Shown here: positions 55,007 to 63,898 of the stretch, one piece after another
How positions within the stretch are numbered: the first letter of the stretch is position 1
How the letters are laid out: every line of letters begins with the position of its first letter
DNA from: JAEXOD01 sp043805435
Lineage (GTDB): Bacteria > Bacteroidota > Ignavibacteria > Ignavibacteriales > Melioribacteraceae
Length of the DNA: 64,000 bases
Assembly: GCA_043805435.1 (NCBI GenBank)
Contig: JAZDHY010000055.1
Coordinates: forward strand, 11,618-75,617
Direction of reading: 5' to 3'
The notes under the pieces: model-generated
What the model was told of the DNA's origin: nothing
Seen by the model: the letters and a program-made list of their open reading frames with translations, nothing else
Database searches by the model: none
Made by a program: the position numbers and the translations under genes

Positions 55007-55681
55007 TCAACAATAAATGTAGTTCTCGGGTGGAGGTGTTAATACCTTGAAGAAGTTTTTAATTGGAAATTCATTAGATCTGAAAAACAAGCAGGGGGTA
55101 CCAATATTAATAATTTTTAAATTATTATTCAAAATTATGCCGTCAAAATTCAAATTTTTAACAATATTTTTAACCGGTGTGTTTTTACTTTTTGTGGAAT
55201 TATCATTATTAAAGTGTTCTAAAAACGCTTTTTCCAATACATCTTCATTTTTATCACTTATACACAAATAATATACAGTATCTTTAATTTTCTGCGATTT
55301 AATAATATCAAACATTTCCCCAAAATAACGTATTTCGTTATCTTTTATAAATTGAATGTTTTTTGAATTTTTTTCTGTAAAATTTTTATGAATTTTTATT
55401 AGACATAATAATTCTTTGTTTGGAAGCGTGTTAATATCCGAAGAAGTGAAATCGTAATTTTCTATTGATTTTGATACAGCTAATTCGCGTATTTTTCCAA
55501 TACCGGTTTGTTTAAATGTTTTGTGCAGTTTCCAATAAACAAAAATATATCCAAACGAATAAAACAACATTAAGGAACTTAAAACAAAAACAAATATTTT
55601 TATATGTAAACTTTTATTAATAATAAACCTAAAAATTAAATTTCTAATATTAAAATAATTAAATTGAACTCTAAATAACAC
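55007..55681 (-). CDS. Uncharacterised single-pass membrane protein upstream of the TonB receptor
   Basis: 224 residues. One membrane helix at about 30-50 (IFVFVLSSLMLFYSFGYIF) is followed by a soluble domain: LLCLIKIHKNF, NEIRYFGEMFDIIKSQKIKD, TVYYLCISDKNEDVLEKAF. A hydrophobic patch and the tail KVLTPPPENYIYC end the protein. I recall this combination (an EIRYxGxMxDI...DTVYYxCxxDxxE block and a C-terminal PPP) from uncharacterised proteins near TonB-receptor or metal genes in Bacteroidota. It could be a receptor-associated or metal-related envelope protein; no function is known. The exact start among several in-frame Met codons is uncertain. Confidence 0.65.
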   Translation of the reverse strand: MLFRVQFNYFNIRNLIFRFIINKSLHIKIFVFVLSSLMLFYSFGYIFVYWKLHKTFKQTGIGKIRELAVSKSIENYDFTSSDINTLPNKELLCLIKIHKNFTEKNSKNIQFIKDNEIRYFGEMFDIIKSQKIKDTVYYLCISDKNEDVLEKAFLEHFNNDNSTKSKNTPVKNIVKNLNFDGIILNNNLKIINIGTPCLFFRSNEFPIKNFFKVLTPPPENYIYC

Positions 55682-55954
55682 TTTTTTTTTAAGTATTTAT
55701 CTAAATTTACTGCTATTTTGTAATTAAAAAGTGATTTAAATCAAAGGCCTTAATTTTTTTTAATATATAGTAAAATAATTATGTATATTTACTTTGTAAA
55801 AATGGTAAAAATTTGGAACCATCTTGATTTTTATTGCTTTTTATTGTAATTAATTCATATTTTTGTTATAAATAAATTTTTAATTTTTCGGAGGATTATC
55901 GCGATACTGTTACTTTATTAATTATTATTCATTAATATAATAAAGGGGAAAAAA

Positions 55955-56209
55955 ATGCTAAACCCTATCAGTAACCAAGAAAGACTAAATCCTTTATCAG
56001 ATTTAATAAGTGATGATGTTTATGCACTTTTAGAAAGCAAGGGATTAATTAATGAAAAGTCCGTTCGCGATTACATCATCAGAAGAAAATTTAAAAATTT
56101 GAGGGATGACAAATTAAGTGCCTCAGATGCTATTGATGCATTACGAAATGAATACCCTTATCTTCAGTTTGATACTATACGAAAGATTGTTTATCAAATA
56201 AATAAATAA
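55955..56209 (+). CDS. Conserved-looking 84-residue small protein, unknown function
   Basis: 84 residues, highly charged, all helical by composition, with no Cys. KKG-type spacing is ideal: AAAGGGGAA lies 6 bp before the ATG. The second half (RDDKLSASDAIDALRNEYPY, then TIRKIVYQINK) resembles a small helix-turn-helix. A 250-bp untranslated region precedes it and a strong terminator follows at 56263-56290, so it is a single-gene unit. I do not recognise the family; a nucleic-acid-binding role is a guess. Confidence 0.7.
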   Translation: MLNPISNQERLNPLSDLISDDVYALLESKGLINEKSVRDYIIRRKFKNLRDDKLSASDAIDALRNEYPYLQFDTIRKIVYQINK

Positions 56210-56262
56210 TTTTTTATTTGTTTATTTATTAGTTAAATTTGTTTTCAATATTAAGATTTTAT

Positions 56263-56290
56263 GCCCATTCTTTTATAGATGGGCTTTTTT
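56263..56290 (+). terminator. Rho-independent terminator after the 84-residue gene
   Basis: GCCCAT at 56263-56268 and ATGGGC at 56279-56284 form a stem directly followed by TTTTTT. It lies 54 bp after the stop codon. Confidence 0.9.
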
Positions 56291-56310
56291 AAATAATTGT
56301 TGGAAATATT

Positions 56311-56589
56311 ATGTCAAAAGTTAAAAGAACAACAAAAGTAACAAAAACTATTACTAAAGCACCCTTTTCGGAATATTGGACTAAAACAAATGTAATTTTA
56401 ACAATTTCATCCATTGTTGTTATTACATTAGGATTTATTTTAATGTCAAAAGGTCCATGGGATAATCCAATTTCGTTAACTTTGTCTCCTATTGTTTTAA
56501 TTATTGCTTATGTTGTGTTAATACCTGCTTCTATTTTATTTTTAGGGAAAAAGAAATCTTCTTCCGAACCAGAAAAAACTGCGGAGTAG
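56311..56589 (+). CDS. DUF3098-like small membrane protein
   Basis: 92 residues with two transmembrane helices (VILTISSIVVITLGFILMS and SPIVLIIAYVVLIPASILF) and a lysine/threonine-rich N-terminus. TKTNVILTI...GFILMSKGPWDNP is the pattern of DUF3098, a small FCB protein often found near cell-division (ftsX-region) genes; ftsX is not in this window. The stop is 3 bp before the start of the EutN-like gene. Function unknown. Confidence 0.75.
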   Translation: MSKVKRTTKVTKTITKAPFSEYWTKTNVILTISSIVVITLGFILMSKGPWDNPISLTLSPIVLIIAYVVLIPASILFLGKKKSSSEPEKTAE

Positions 56590-56592
56590 CAA

Positions 56593-56868
56593 GTGTTTCT
56601 TGCCAAAATTAAAGGTAATCTTGTATCTACCCAAAAAGATGAATTTTTAATTGCTCAAAAGCTATTAATTGTTCAAGCTATTGATTTAGAGGGAAATTTT
56701 ATTGGTAAAAAAGATTGGATTGCTTTAGATTTAATTGATAGCGGTATTGGTGATACTGTTTTGGTTGCTCAGGAAGGTGATGCCGTTCAGCAAATTCTTG
56801 GGCATAAAAATTCACCTGCAAATACAATGATTATTGCAAATGTTGATGATATTGACATCCCAGTTTAA
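56593..56868 (+). CDS. EutN/CcmL family microcompartment vertex-type protein (orphan)
   Basis: 91 residues with a GTG start. MFLAKIKGNLVSTQKDE, then LLIVQAIDLEGNFIGKKDWIALDLIDSG, IGDTVLVAQEGDAVQQ and a C-terminal ANTMIIANVDDIDI match the EutN/CcmL pentamer fold, which caps vertices of bacterial microcompartments. No BMC hexamer shell gene or cargo enzyme occurs in the window. It lies in a tight unit with the DUF3098 gene (3 bp) and dprA (7 bp). It may have a role outside a shell, or the shell genes lie elsewhere. Confidence 0.85.
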   Translation: MFLAKIKGNLVSTQKDEFLIAQKLLIVQAIDLEGNFIGKKDWIALDLIDSGIGDTVLVAQEGDAVQQILGHKNSPANTMIIANVDDIDIPV

Positions 56869-56875
56869 TTAAATT

Positions 56876-58003
56876 ATGCCTTCCGAAGAAATTAATATTG
56901 AACAAATTGCAAAATTAAAATTATTACTTTCTATTGAAGGTATAGGCCCCGGTAAAATTCTAAATCTTTTTTCTAAATTTAGTTCTTTTGATGAAATTTT
57001 ACATGCACCATTAATTTCATTAATGCGCGTTGAAAATATAAGCTCTATTCTTGCTCAACGGATTTTTGCTGCAAGGTCAAATTTTCCAAATATTCTTAAT
57101 TCAACTGAACTTGAATTTGTCCGGCTGCAAAAAATTGGCGGTAAAGTATTAACTTATTGGGATAATGAATTTCCCGAACTTTTAAAAAAAATTTACTCCC
57201 CTCCTATCTTGTTATATTATATTGGCAATGTTGAACTATTAAAAACCGATAGCCTTGCCATTGTTGGTACCCGCATTCCTTCTGCATACGGTAAATTGAT
57301 AGCTGAAAAAATTTCCAAAGAGTTAGCTTTACAACAGATTACAATTACAAGTGGAATGGCACGCGGAATTGATTCAATTGCTCATTCAACTACTTTATCA
57401 AATGATGCCAAAACAATTGCTGTTATTGGTTCTGGATTAGATATTATATACCCGCCCGAAAATAATAAACTTTTTAATTTAATCTGTCAAAAAGGACTTG
57501 TTGTCTCTGAATATCCGCTTGGTTCAAAACCCGATCCACAAAATTTCCCCAAACGAAATAGAATCATCTCGGGCCTTTCACTTGGTACCATTGTTATAGA
57601 AACAAAAATAAATGGAGGTGCAATGCAAACAGCTCGTTTTGCCCTTGACCAAGGAAGAGAGGTTTTTTCTGTACCCGGTAACATTTCTTCACCTCAAAGT
57701 GAAGGAACAAATTTGTTAATTCAAAAAGGTGAAGCCAAGTTAATTATTAACGCCGAAGATATTTTAATGGAATTAAATTTAAAAAATTATTTAAAATCAA
57801 AAAAACAGACAAATAAACCTACTGTTGAATTAACATTATTCGAACAAAAAATTTTTGATACTTTAAGTACCCAGCCAAAACATATTGATGTAATTGCAAA
57901 TGATACCGATTTAAGCACTTCCGATTGTTTAGTAAACTTACTTGAATTGGAATTTAAGGGAATTGTTAGGCAATTCCCCGGTAAAATGTTTGTTATTGAT
58001 TGA
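56876..58003 (+). CDS. dprA: DNA processing protein DprA
   Basis: 375 residues. An N-terminal helix-hairpin-helix region (LLLSIEGIGPGKILNLFSKF) covers about 10-65. The Rossmann-like core at about 120-290 has LAIVGTRIPSAYGK, TSGMARGIDSIAH, AVIGSGLDIIYP, FPKRNRIISGLS and VFSVPGNI. A winged helix fills the C-terminus (about 315-375). DprA loads RecA on incoming single-stranded DNA during transformation and protects it. The gene ends 12 bp from the convergent oadB gene. Confidence 0.96.
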   Translation: MPSEEINIEQIAKLKLLLSIEGIGPGKILNLFSKFSSFDEILHAPLISLMRVENISSILAQRIFAARSNFPNILNSTELEFVRLQKIGGKVLTYWDNEFPELLKKIYSPPILLYYIGNVELLKTDSLAIVGTRIPSAYGKLIAEKISKELALQQITITSGMARGIDSIAHSTTLSNDAKTIAVIGSGLDIIYPPENNKLFNLICQKGLVVSEYPLGSKPDPQNFPKRNRIISGLSLGTIVIETKINGGAMQTARFALDQGREVFSVPGNISSPQSEGTNLLIQKGEAKLIINAEDILMELNLKNYLKSKKQTNKPTVELTLFEQKIFDTLSTQPKHIDVIANDTDLSTSDCLVNLLELEFKGIVRQFPGKMFVID

Positions 58004-58015
58004 CAAAGTGTTATA

Positions 58016-59236
58016 TTATTTAAACAACAAAGGAATAAGCCTAATATAAACACCTGTAATTATTGCAGAAGTAATAACACCGCTAATATTAGCCCCTATT
58101 GCTATTGGAAGAATAAAAGCATCAGGATTCACTTCTTTAATTGATTTTTGCGCTACTTTAACAGTAGTAGGTACGCAGCTAACTCCGGCTATTCCAATAA
58201 CAGGGTTAAAATTCCCTTTTGTAGCAAAGTACATTATGTAACCGCCTATTAAACCGCCTATTCCTGAAAATAATAATGCAACTATTCCTAAAACTAACAG
58301 CAAAAATATTCTCGGATCCAATAACAAATGAGCTTCGCATAAAACACCAAGTAAAACACCAAGTAAAAAAGTGGATCCATACAATAATGGACCTTTTAAA
58401 AAATCTATAAGATGTGTTAAACCACTTTCTCTTACAGCAACTCCTACAAATAACGAGAAAAATAAAGGTGCTGCAACAGGAAACAGCAAACACAACAATA
58501 CACATGCAACTACTGCAAATGTTAATTTTTGATTTGCCGAAATATTTTTTTCTTTTGTTTTAATTACTGTATGAACGCCCCTGATCCTTCTTGGCACCAT
58601 CAATTTTATTAAATACGGATAACCACCATAAGTTAAACCAAGATATAAATATGCAACAACAGTAATTGGAACGAATAGGTCTTTTGCCAAACTTAACGAT
58701 GTAAAAAGAACCATTGGGCCATCTGCACCACCAACCATAGCAATAGAAGCTGCCTCGCCCGGTTTTAAACCCATTGCCATAGCTAAAGGCAGAGTTAAAA
58801 AAGTACCTAATTCGGCAAATAAAGCTAAAAACATACTTAAAAAAGGACGAGCAAGTAAATATCCTACATCCAATAAAACACCAATACCCATAAACACAAA
58901 ACAGGCAATTAATCCATTACTAAACATAAGTGTATAAACGGGCTGTAAAAAATCTATCTGCATCATATTCATAAGCTGATTTGTATCTGTAAGCATTGGA
59001 TCTACAAATAAATTCCCTTGTGCACCGCCGGGCATAATAAGTACTCCCGAATTTATTGCCGCCATTCCTATACCCATTGGAATCATTAATAAAGGTTCCA
59101 ATATTTCCTTTTTGCCCAAATAAACAAGCAAACAACCCAAAAAGATAAGAAACACTCTTGTAATTGATACAACAATATCTCCACTAAAAAGAGTTGAAAT
59201 ACCCTGAAACATGTCTAAAAAATCACTAATATTCAT
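58016..59236 (-). CDS. oadB: Sodium-ion-translocating decarboxylase beta subunit
   Basis: 406 residues, about 11 transmembrane segments. GIGVLLDVGYLLARPFLS, then the conserved GLKPGEAASIAMVGGADGPM stretch and a C-terminal GVSCVPTTVKVAQK with IGANISGV are the ion-path signatures of OadB/GcdB/MmdB. Together with a biotin-carrying partner it couples decarboxylation of oxaloacetate, methylmalonyl-CoA or glutaconyl-CoA to Na+ export. The alpha and biotin subunits are not in the window, so the substrate is unknown. The start is 20 bp after the gamma-subunit gene. Confidence 0.94.
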   Translation of the reverse strand: MNISDFLDMFQGISTLFSGDIVVSITRVFLIFLGCLLVYLGKKEILEPLLMIPMGIGMAAINSGVLIMPGGAQGNLFVDPMLTDTNQLMNMMQIDFLQPVYTLMFSNGLIACFVFMGIGVLLDVGYLLARPFLSMFLALFAELGTFLTLPLAMAMGLKPGEAASIAMVGGADGPMVLFTSLSLAKDLFVPITVVAYLYLGLTYGGYPYLIKLMVPRRIRGVHTVIKTKEKNISANQKLTFAVVACVLLCLLFPVAAPLFFSLFVGVAVRESGLTHLIDFLKGPLLYGSTFLLGVLLGVLCEAHLLLDPRIFLLLVLGIVALLFSGIGGLIGGYIMYFATKGNFNPVIGIAGVSCVPTTVKVAQKSIKEVNPDAFILPIAIGANISGVITSAIITGVYIRLIPLLFK

Positions 59237-59256
59237 TTTAAACTCGTAATCTCTAT

Positions 59257-59607
59257 TTATTTATGATAATTTCGCAAACCGTAAATTTTTGAACTCCATG
59301 GTGAGTACGGCTTTACAATTTTATGTATTGTTAATTTTAATTTTTCATAATCATCTTGTTCATTTAAATACATATGCAATGCCAATCCTATAACGGCTTC
59401 GGTTTCCAATTCTTCATTTGTACCTCCGGCATCTTTTTGTAATTTTTCAATGTTCTGAGCAGAAAAATGTTGTTCGTTCCTGTTTTTATTTTTTGTTTTA
59501 CTAAATAGTTTTAGTAAAAACATTGTTGTTTTTATTAATAAAGCAACAAAAAAAGATATTATAGTTGAAATAAGGATCAAATATAATATTTTAAGTGTGG
59601 TTTCCAT
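59257..59607 (-). CDS. OadG-like gamma subunit of a sodium pump decarboxylase
   Basis: 116 residues. One membrane helix (LYLILISTIISFFVALLIKT, about 7-27) is followed by a charged segment and a small C-terminal domain (LETEAVIGLALHMYLNEQDD, then KPYSPWSSKIYGLRNYHK). This is the layout of OadG and related small subunits that anchor the catalytic part to the beta subunit. It immediately precedes oadB in the same unit. The sequence is diverged from the Klebsiella gamma chain, so the assignment depends partly on position. Confidence 0.75.
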   Translation of the reverse strand: METTLKILYLILISTIISFFVALLIKTTMFLLKLFSKTKNKNRNEQHFSAQNIEKLQKDAGGTNEELETEAVIGLALHMYLNEQDDYEKLKLTIHKIVKPYSPWSSKIYGLRNYHK

Positions 59608-59642
59608 TTTAATCTCTTTATTATTTAAATTATTTTAATCGA

Positions 59643-60002
59643 TTAGGATAGTGTAATATTTGGCGGGGCTCTTAAACTTAGTTTTTTATTTGCATTTTCA
59701 GCAAAATATTCATTATAATTAGTTTTTATGTAAATGGAATGATTTTTATAAAAATCAAATTTTTGGTTTGATAAAGTTGACCAAATAGTTGATTTTAGAT
59801 TAACAGAATCTTCTTTGGTTTTCTGATCACTATTGTAAGTAAATAAACAATAATCGTTTATAATAAGATTAGAAGATAATTTAATCTCATCAAACGATTT
59901 AATGTTTACTTTTTTTATAAAAAAAAGGAAATTATACTGACTTAAAACCAGTAAAAGGATTAAAACAAGATCTAAAAATTTATATAAAAATGACTTCTTC
60001 AA
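59643..60002 (-). CDS. Uncharacterised small single-pass membrane protein, leader gene of the oadG-oadB unit
   Basis: 119 residues. A membrane helix at about 9-29 (LDLVLILLLVLSQYNFLFF) is followed by a soluble stretch with SSNLIINDYCLFTYNS and a tail ending LSLRAPPNITLS. The C-terminal pattern (hydrophobic, then APP, then short tail) is reminiscent of the protein at 55007-55681, but other similarity is weak. It lies 35 bp upstream of the oadG-like gene. No function known. Confidence 0.6.
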   Translation of the reverse strand: MKKSFLYKFLDLVLILLLVLSQYNFLFFIKKVNIKSFDEIKLSSNLIINDYCLFTYNSDQKTKEDSVNLKSTIWSTLSNQKFDFYKNHSIYIKTNYNEYFAENANKKLSLRAPPNITLS

Positions 60003-60065
60003 CTTTACAGAGAGATTTTAATTTTGATATATAAATCTATACTAAAATTTGGTCACAACAAAAAA

Positions 60066-60092
60066 AAACCACAAATAAATTTGTGGTTTTTT
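60066..60092 (-). terminator. Terminator of the DUF3160 gene (hairpin could act both ways)
   Basis: AAACCACAAA and TTTGTGGTTT form a 10-bp stem with a TAAA loop, flanked by A and T runs on both sides. The T tract suits the minus-strand DUF3160 gene, which ends 21 bp away. Confidence 0.85.
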
Positions 60093-60112
60093 TATTTAAT
60101 TTAATAATATAT

Positions 60113-62671
60113 CTATTTTATCATAATCATTTTTTTAGATAAACTTAAAGAACCGCATTTTAGATTGTATAAATAAACACCACTGGCAACAGCAATTCCT
60201 AAATTATTGGTACCATCCCACCTTACAACATAATTCCCTTTTTGCAAATTTTCATTTAACAAATTTTTAATAACCTCACCGTTAATATTGTAAACAATTA
60301 ATTCGGTTTTATTATCAATTGTTGATGCAGGTATAGAAAAATTAATTAAGGTTGATGCGTTAAATGGGTTGGGATAATTTTGAGCAACCAAATAATTTGG
60401 TATTTCAATATCCAAATTGTTTTTTTCAACTTTGGTAATAAGGTTTGTACCCGGTCCTCTTGTTTGGCCATTGTTATTAGCTAAATATATATTCACCCAA
60501 TCCGGCCGCAAAGCCAAATTTAAGTACTCTTCGCGCCATTCGGTATCGGTTAAACGTAAAAAGTCGGAAGTCAGATAATCATAAAAACTGTAAACAGGAC
60601 CAATAAAGGCAATTGTTTGATCATCAGGCATTTTTACAGCGGTAACAAGCAAATCAACATTTCCGGTACCTGCGTGTTTTACCCAGCCGACTATAGCACC
60701 CGATTCGTCCGCGGGTGAAGTATGATAATCGGCAATTATATAATTAGGATTAAATAAATCGCCGGTTGTTTGTTGTTCGTAAAGTAATTTTACATACCAT
60801 CCGTCATATCCTGTTGTACAGCCTACATTTGCCAGACGCAACATCTGTTGTAAAAAAAGTTTTTCAGCACTGCTAAATAAAACACCATCAAGTTCTTTTT
60901 GTGAAATTACAGCTAAAGTATCACTAGTGTTTTTTAAATTATTAAAATACTCCATAACTTTGTTTTTAAAATAAGGTTGAGAAAATGGTAGAGTATTAAA
61001 TTTATCTATTGCCCTAGATGCAATATCTTTTAATGTTAAATAAAAATATGGGTATGGTTCAACATAACTATAAGGATATGAACAAATTGGTACACCGGTA
61101 TATGATTGTTTTGCATATAATAAATTATCATGGCGTAATTCGGCCCAAGATGCCAATTGAGTATTCATTTTTTCCTGCCACCAAGCACCTGTTTGCATAA
61201 AATCGGGTAAATTTGTCCTTTCAGCAGGTGGATTTAAAGTTTTTATAGCTTTTAGCCATGAATTATAAAAAGAATAATTCCAAAAATCATCTTGATACGA
61301 ATCTATTAAATATCGTAATGAAGCTAAATTTTGCGAATAACCATATAAACCTAATTCGTTTTGCAATAATTGTAATGCAGCATCATTGCCAAGAGAAAAT
61401 AAAACATCAAGTGGTAATGGAAGCATTCGTGTAACAGCTACTCCGTTAACTCTAATTTTGTCATAAACCACACTACCGGTTACGTACGAATCAACAACAA
61501 AACGCTGTCCGTATAACATAAATGCCGAGGCAGGTTTTATTGAATCTCCGGAAATATCATTACTTACCAACATTTGACTTAAAATCATTTGTGCCGCATA
61601 TGATTTTTGAGCAAGCACATCTTGAAAATTAGCCATTGCAGTGGAATCGGCCAAATAACCGGCATTTTCAAAATTTAGCTCTGTTTTAATTTCTTGCAAA
61701 TTATTTAGTGTAACGTTATCCTGATATCCTACAAAAAAGTTTATTATTTCTTCTATATTGTTATAAGTAGTAATATTATCAGCACAATCAATTAATTCAA
61801 GCATCAAATACGAAACTATTGTTTGACGTTGAACGTCACTAAAAGAAGGAGGATCTAATACACCTTTTGGTTCAATCAAATATAATTCTATCCTGCCAAG
61901 CCACATTAAAGCTCTAAAATATTTTTCAAGCTCGGGGTACATAATATCAATATAGTGTCCGCGTGGTTTAAATTGGCTAAAATCAATTTTTCTTGGTACA
62001 TCGGATAAAAATTCTACTTCTTGTGGTATTTCTGCTAAAACATACCCAACAAAAGTATTAATTAAATCATTATTTAAGGAATAATACGGCTGGGCATTTT
62101 CATCCAAAAGTTTTCTGGGAACACCAATATAAAAGTCTAAATCTTTTAACCTTTCCAACATTACCGGATTATTTGCATATCTGGTTTCCAAAACGGGAAT
62201 TTGTTCTTTCATGTTTGTTAATAATAAAGTCACACGTGGAATTAAATCCCCGACCTCACAATCTTTTAATATTCTATCATAAGATTGATGGAAAGCATGC
62301 AAAATAGCATCGGTGGAAATAAAAACGGGTAAATCTTTATGAAATATATCAGCAAATTGTTCCGCAAACGTAGCTTTTGATAATCGCTCTGTAACACTAA
62401 AACCATTTGTTCTAATTAAACTTAATTCGTAATCTGTTAATGCATATTTTTGCATTATTGTATCGCTGAACAAAGATCCATCCCATAAATTAAGAGAACT
62501 TGAGTTAAATACTCCTATGGGATGCATCTCGGCTATTTGAGAATATGACATATTTTGGTGCTGTTGAAAGAATAAACGGTATTCATCCAAGTTAAAATTT
62601 GCAACCTGGGCAATATTAAGCTGAACAAAAAAAAGCAGAAAAATGGAAGTGAGTGTAAATATTTTTCTCAT
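60113..62671 (-). CDS. Secreted DUF3160 protein with T9SS C-terminal sorting domain
   Basis: 852 residues with a signal peptide (1-21, NIAQ). The DUF3160 domain spans about 75-720: DLPVFISTDAILHAFHQSYD, then YGQRFVVDSYV, LGNDAALQLLQNEL and GCTTGYDGWYVKLLY. The C-terminal 80 residues hold YLVAQNYPNPFNASTLINFS, ending KKMIMIK, a T9SS type A sorting domain. It is likely exported and anchored at the surface. DUF3160 has no established activity; all-alpha architecture is expected. It appears monocistronic, with a terminator just after its stop. Confidence 0.92.
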   Translation of the reverse strand: MRKIFTLTSIFLLFFVQLNIAQVANFNLDEYRLFFQQHQNMSYSQIAEMHPIGVFNSSSLNLWDGSLFSDTIMQKYALTDYELSLIRTNGFSVTERLSKATFAEQFADIFHKDLPVFISTDAILHAFHQSYDRILKDCEVGDLIPRVTLLLTNMKEQIPVLETRYANNPVMLERLKDLDFYIGVPRKLLDENAQPYYSLNNDLINTFVGYVLAEIPQEVEFLSDVPRKIDFSQFKPRGHYIDIMYPELEKYFRALMWLGRIELYLIEPKGVLDPPSFSDVQRQTIVSYLMLELIDCADNITTYNNIEEIINFFVGYQDNVTLNNLQEIKTELNFENAGYLADSTAMANFQDVLAQKSYAAQMILSQMLVSNDISGDSIKPASAFMLYGQRFVVDSYVTGSVVYDKIRVNGVAVTRMLPLPLDVLFSLGNDAALQLLQNELGLYGYSQNLASLRYLIDSYQDDFWNYSFYNSWLKAIKTLNPPAERTNLPDFMQTGAWWQEKMNTQLASWAELRHDNLLYAKQSYTGVPICSYPYSYVEPYPYFYLTLKDIASRAIDKFNTLPFSQPYFKNKVMEYFNNLKNTSDTLAVISQKELDGVLFSSAEKLFLQQMLRLANVGCTTGYDGWYVKLLYEQQTTGDLFNPNYIIADYHTSPADESGAIVGWVKHAGTGNVDLLVTAVKMPDDQTIAFIGPVYSFYDYLTSDFLRLTDTEWREEYLNLALRPDWVNIYLANNNGQTRGPGTNLITKVEKNNLDIEIPNYLVAQNYPNPFNASTLINFSIPASTIDNKTELIVYNINGEVIKNLLNENLQKGNYVVRWDGTNNLGIAVASGVYLYNLKCGSLSLSKKMIMIK

Positions 62672-62723
62672 AACGCAACCTCAAAATAAATTTATTTAAT
62701 TTATTTATTTTTTGATTAAAAGT

Positions 62724-62759
62724 CAAGTAATAGAAATATTTTTACCTTTCTATTACTTG
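62724..62759 (-). terminator. Perfect 13-bp inverted repeat, probable terminator of the NagX-like gene
   Basis: CAAGTAATAGAAA (62724-62736) and TTTCTATTACTTG (62747-62759) form a perfect stem with a 10-nt loop, 15 bp beyond the stop codon. On the minus strand it is followed by ACTTTTAATC, a weak T tract. Confidence 0.75.
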
Positions 62760-62773
62760 AAAAATTAAAATAA

Positions 62774-63898
62774 CTATACTTTAATAAATATTTTTTTCGC
62801 GTATAAAATCCACATTAAACCAAGCCACAATGTAATATAAGTTAAAGCCCAAGCTAAAGAAGCATTTATGGGATCTAACCAGCTTAAAAACATTGATTCA
62901 AACAAATAACCTTTTAACGAAATTTCAATCCCGTCGGGGGTCATCCATGTATATAAACCCATCGATTTTGCAACCAACCCGGACAAAAAGAATACAGTTA
63001 TTGCATTCATTCCGTAAACAACAAAAGGTTTAGTCCACCATTTTATTCCCTTTACATCAATTAACCAATAACATGAAGCTAAAAACAACATTGCTAAACC
63101 GCCTGTATAAAGTACGTATGAACTTGTCCACAGACTTTTATTAATTGGAAACCAGCCGCTCCATATGTAGCCGGCAAGCATAATAATGCAGCCGTAAGTA
63201 AATAATGTGGCAATTTTTGTTCCTTCATCAACCTTTTTATTACGCAGCCAATTACCGGTTAATATACCCAATATTGCTGTTGAAATAGCCGGCATTGTAC
63301 TTAAAAGACCTTCCGGATCCCAAATTTTTGAAAAAGCCCACATATGACCCGATAAAAATATTCTGTCAAACCAGGCAGCAAGATTTGTTCCTTTCTCTAA
63401 ATTAGGATAACCAACACCCGGAACAGGAATAAATGACATTAAAAACCAATAGATTAATAAAAGAGCCCCGCCAACATAAGCCATATGTTTAATGCTTATT
63501 TTTAAAAACAAAATTGATGTAATTAAATAAACAAGTCCAATTCTTTGTAGTACTCCGGGAAATCTTAAAACACCTAAATCAAATTTAGGATATGCAGCCA
63601 TAAACAAACCTAAAAATATCAACATACCAGCACGCCGCGATATCCCCAAAATCAGCTTGGTTTGGTTTTCACCGGCTTCCTTTTTTTTGGTTAAAGCGTA
63701 AGTAATTGCCACACCTACAATAAACAGAAAAAACGGAAAAACTAAATCTGTTGGTGTACAGCCATGCCACGAAGCATGTTCCAAAGGCGGATAAATGGCA
63801 TTCCAGGTACCCGGATTATTAACTAAAATCATTCCCGCAATTGTAATTCCCCTAAACACATCTAACGATAATAACCTTGTTGGTGCTTTTACTTCCAT
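62774..63898 (-). CDS. Heparan-alpha-glucosaminide N-acetyltransferase-like membrane acyltransferase (DUF5009/NagX)
   Basis: 374 residues with about ten transmembrane helices. SLDVFRGITIAGMILVNNPG is the diagnostic start, followed by HASWHGCTPTDLVFPFFLFI with the conserved His/Asp pair. Later blocks GILTGNWLRNKK and FVVYGMNAITVFFLSG match DUF5009. Relatives move acetyl groups from cytoplasmic acetyl-CoA across the membrane onto amino sugars. Substrate here is unknown; cell-wall or glycan sugars are plausible. The gene stands alone, ending before a 13-bp inverted repeat. Confidence 0.9.
   Translation of the reverse strand: MEVKAPTRLLSLDVFRGITIAGMILVNNPGTWNAIYPPLEHASWHGCTPTDLVFPFFLFIVGVAITYALTKKKEAGENQTKLILGISRRAGMLIFLGLFMAAYPKFDLGVLRFPGVLQRIGLVYLITSILFLKISIKHMAYVGGALLLIYWFLMSFIPVPGVGYPNLEKGTNLAAWFDRIFLSGHMWAFSKIWDPEGLLSTMPAISTAILGILTGNWLRNKKVDEGTKIATLFTYGCIIMLAGYIWSGWFPINKSLWTSSYVLYTGGLAMLFLASCYWLIDVKGIKWWTKPFVVYGMNAITVFFLSGLVAKSMGLYTWMTPDGIEISLKGYLFESMFLSWLDPINASLAWALTYITLWLGLMWILYAKKIFIKV

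Noticed and set aside
55885..55930. Leader peptide after a GGAGG at 55891
   Set aside because: No proper start codon follows the GGAGG at the right distance; the real gene has its own AAAGGGG site.
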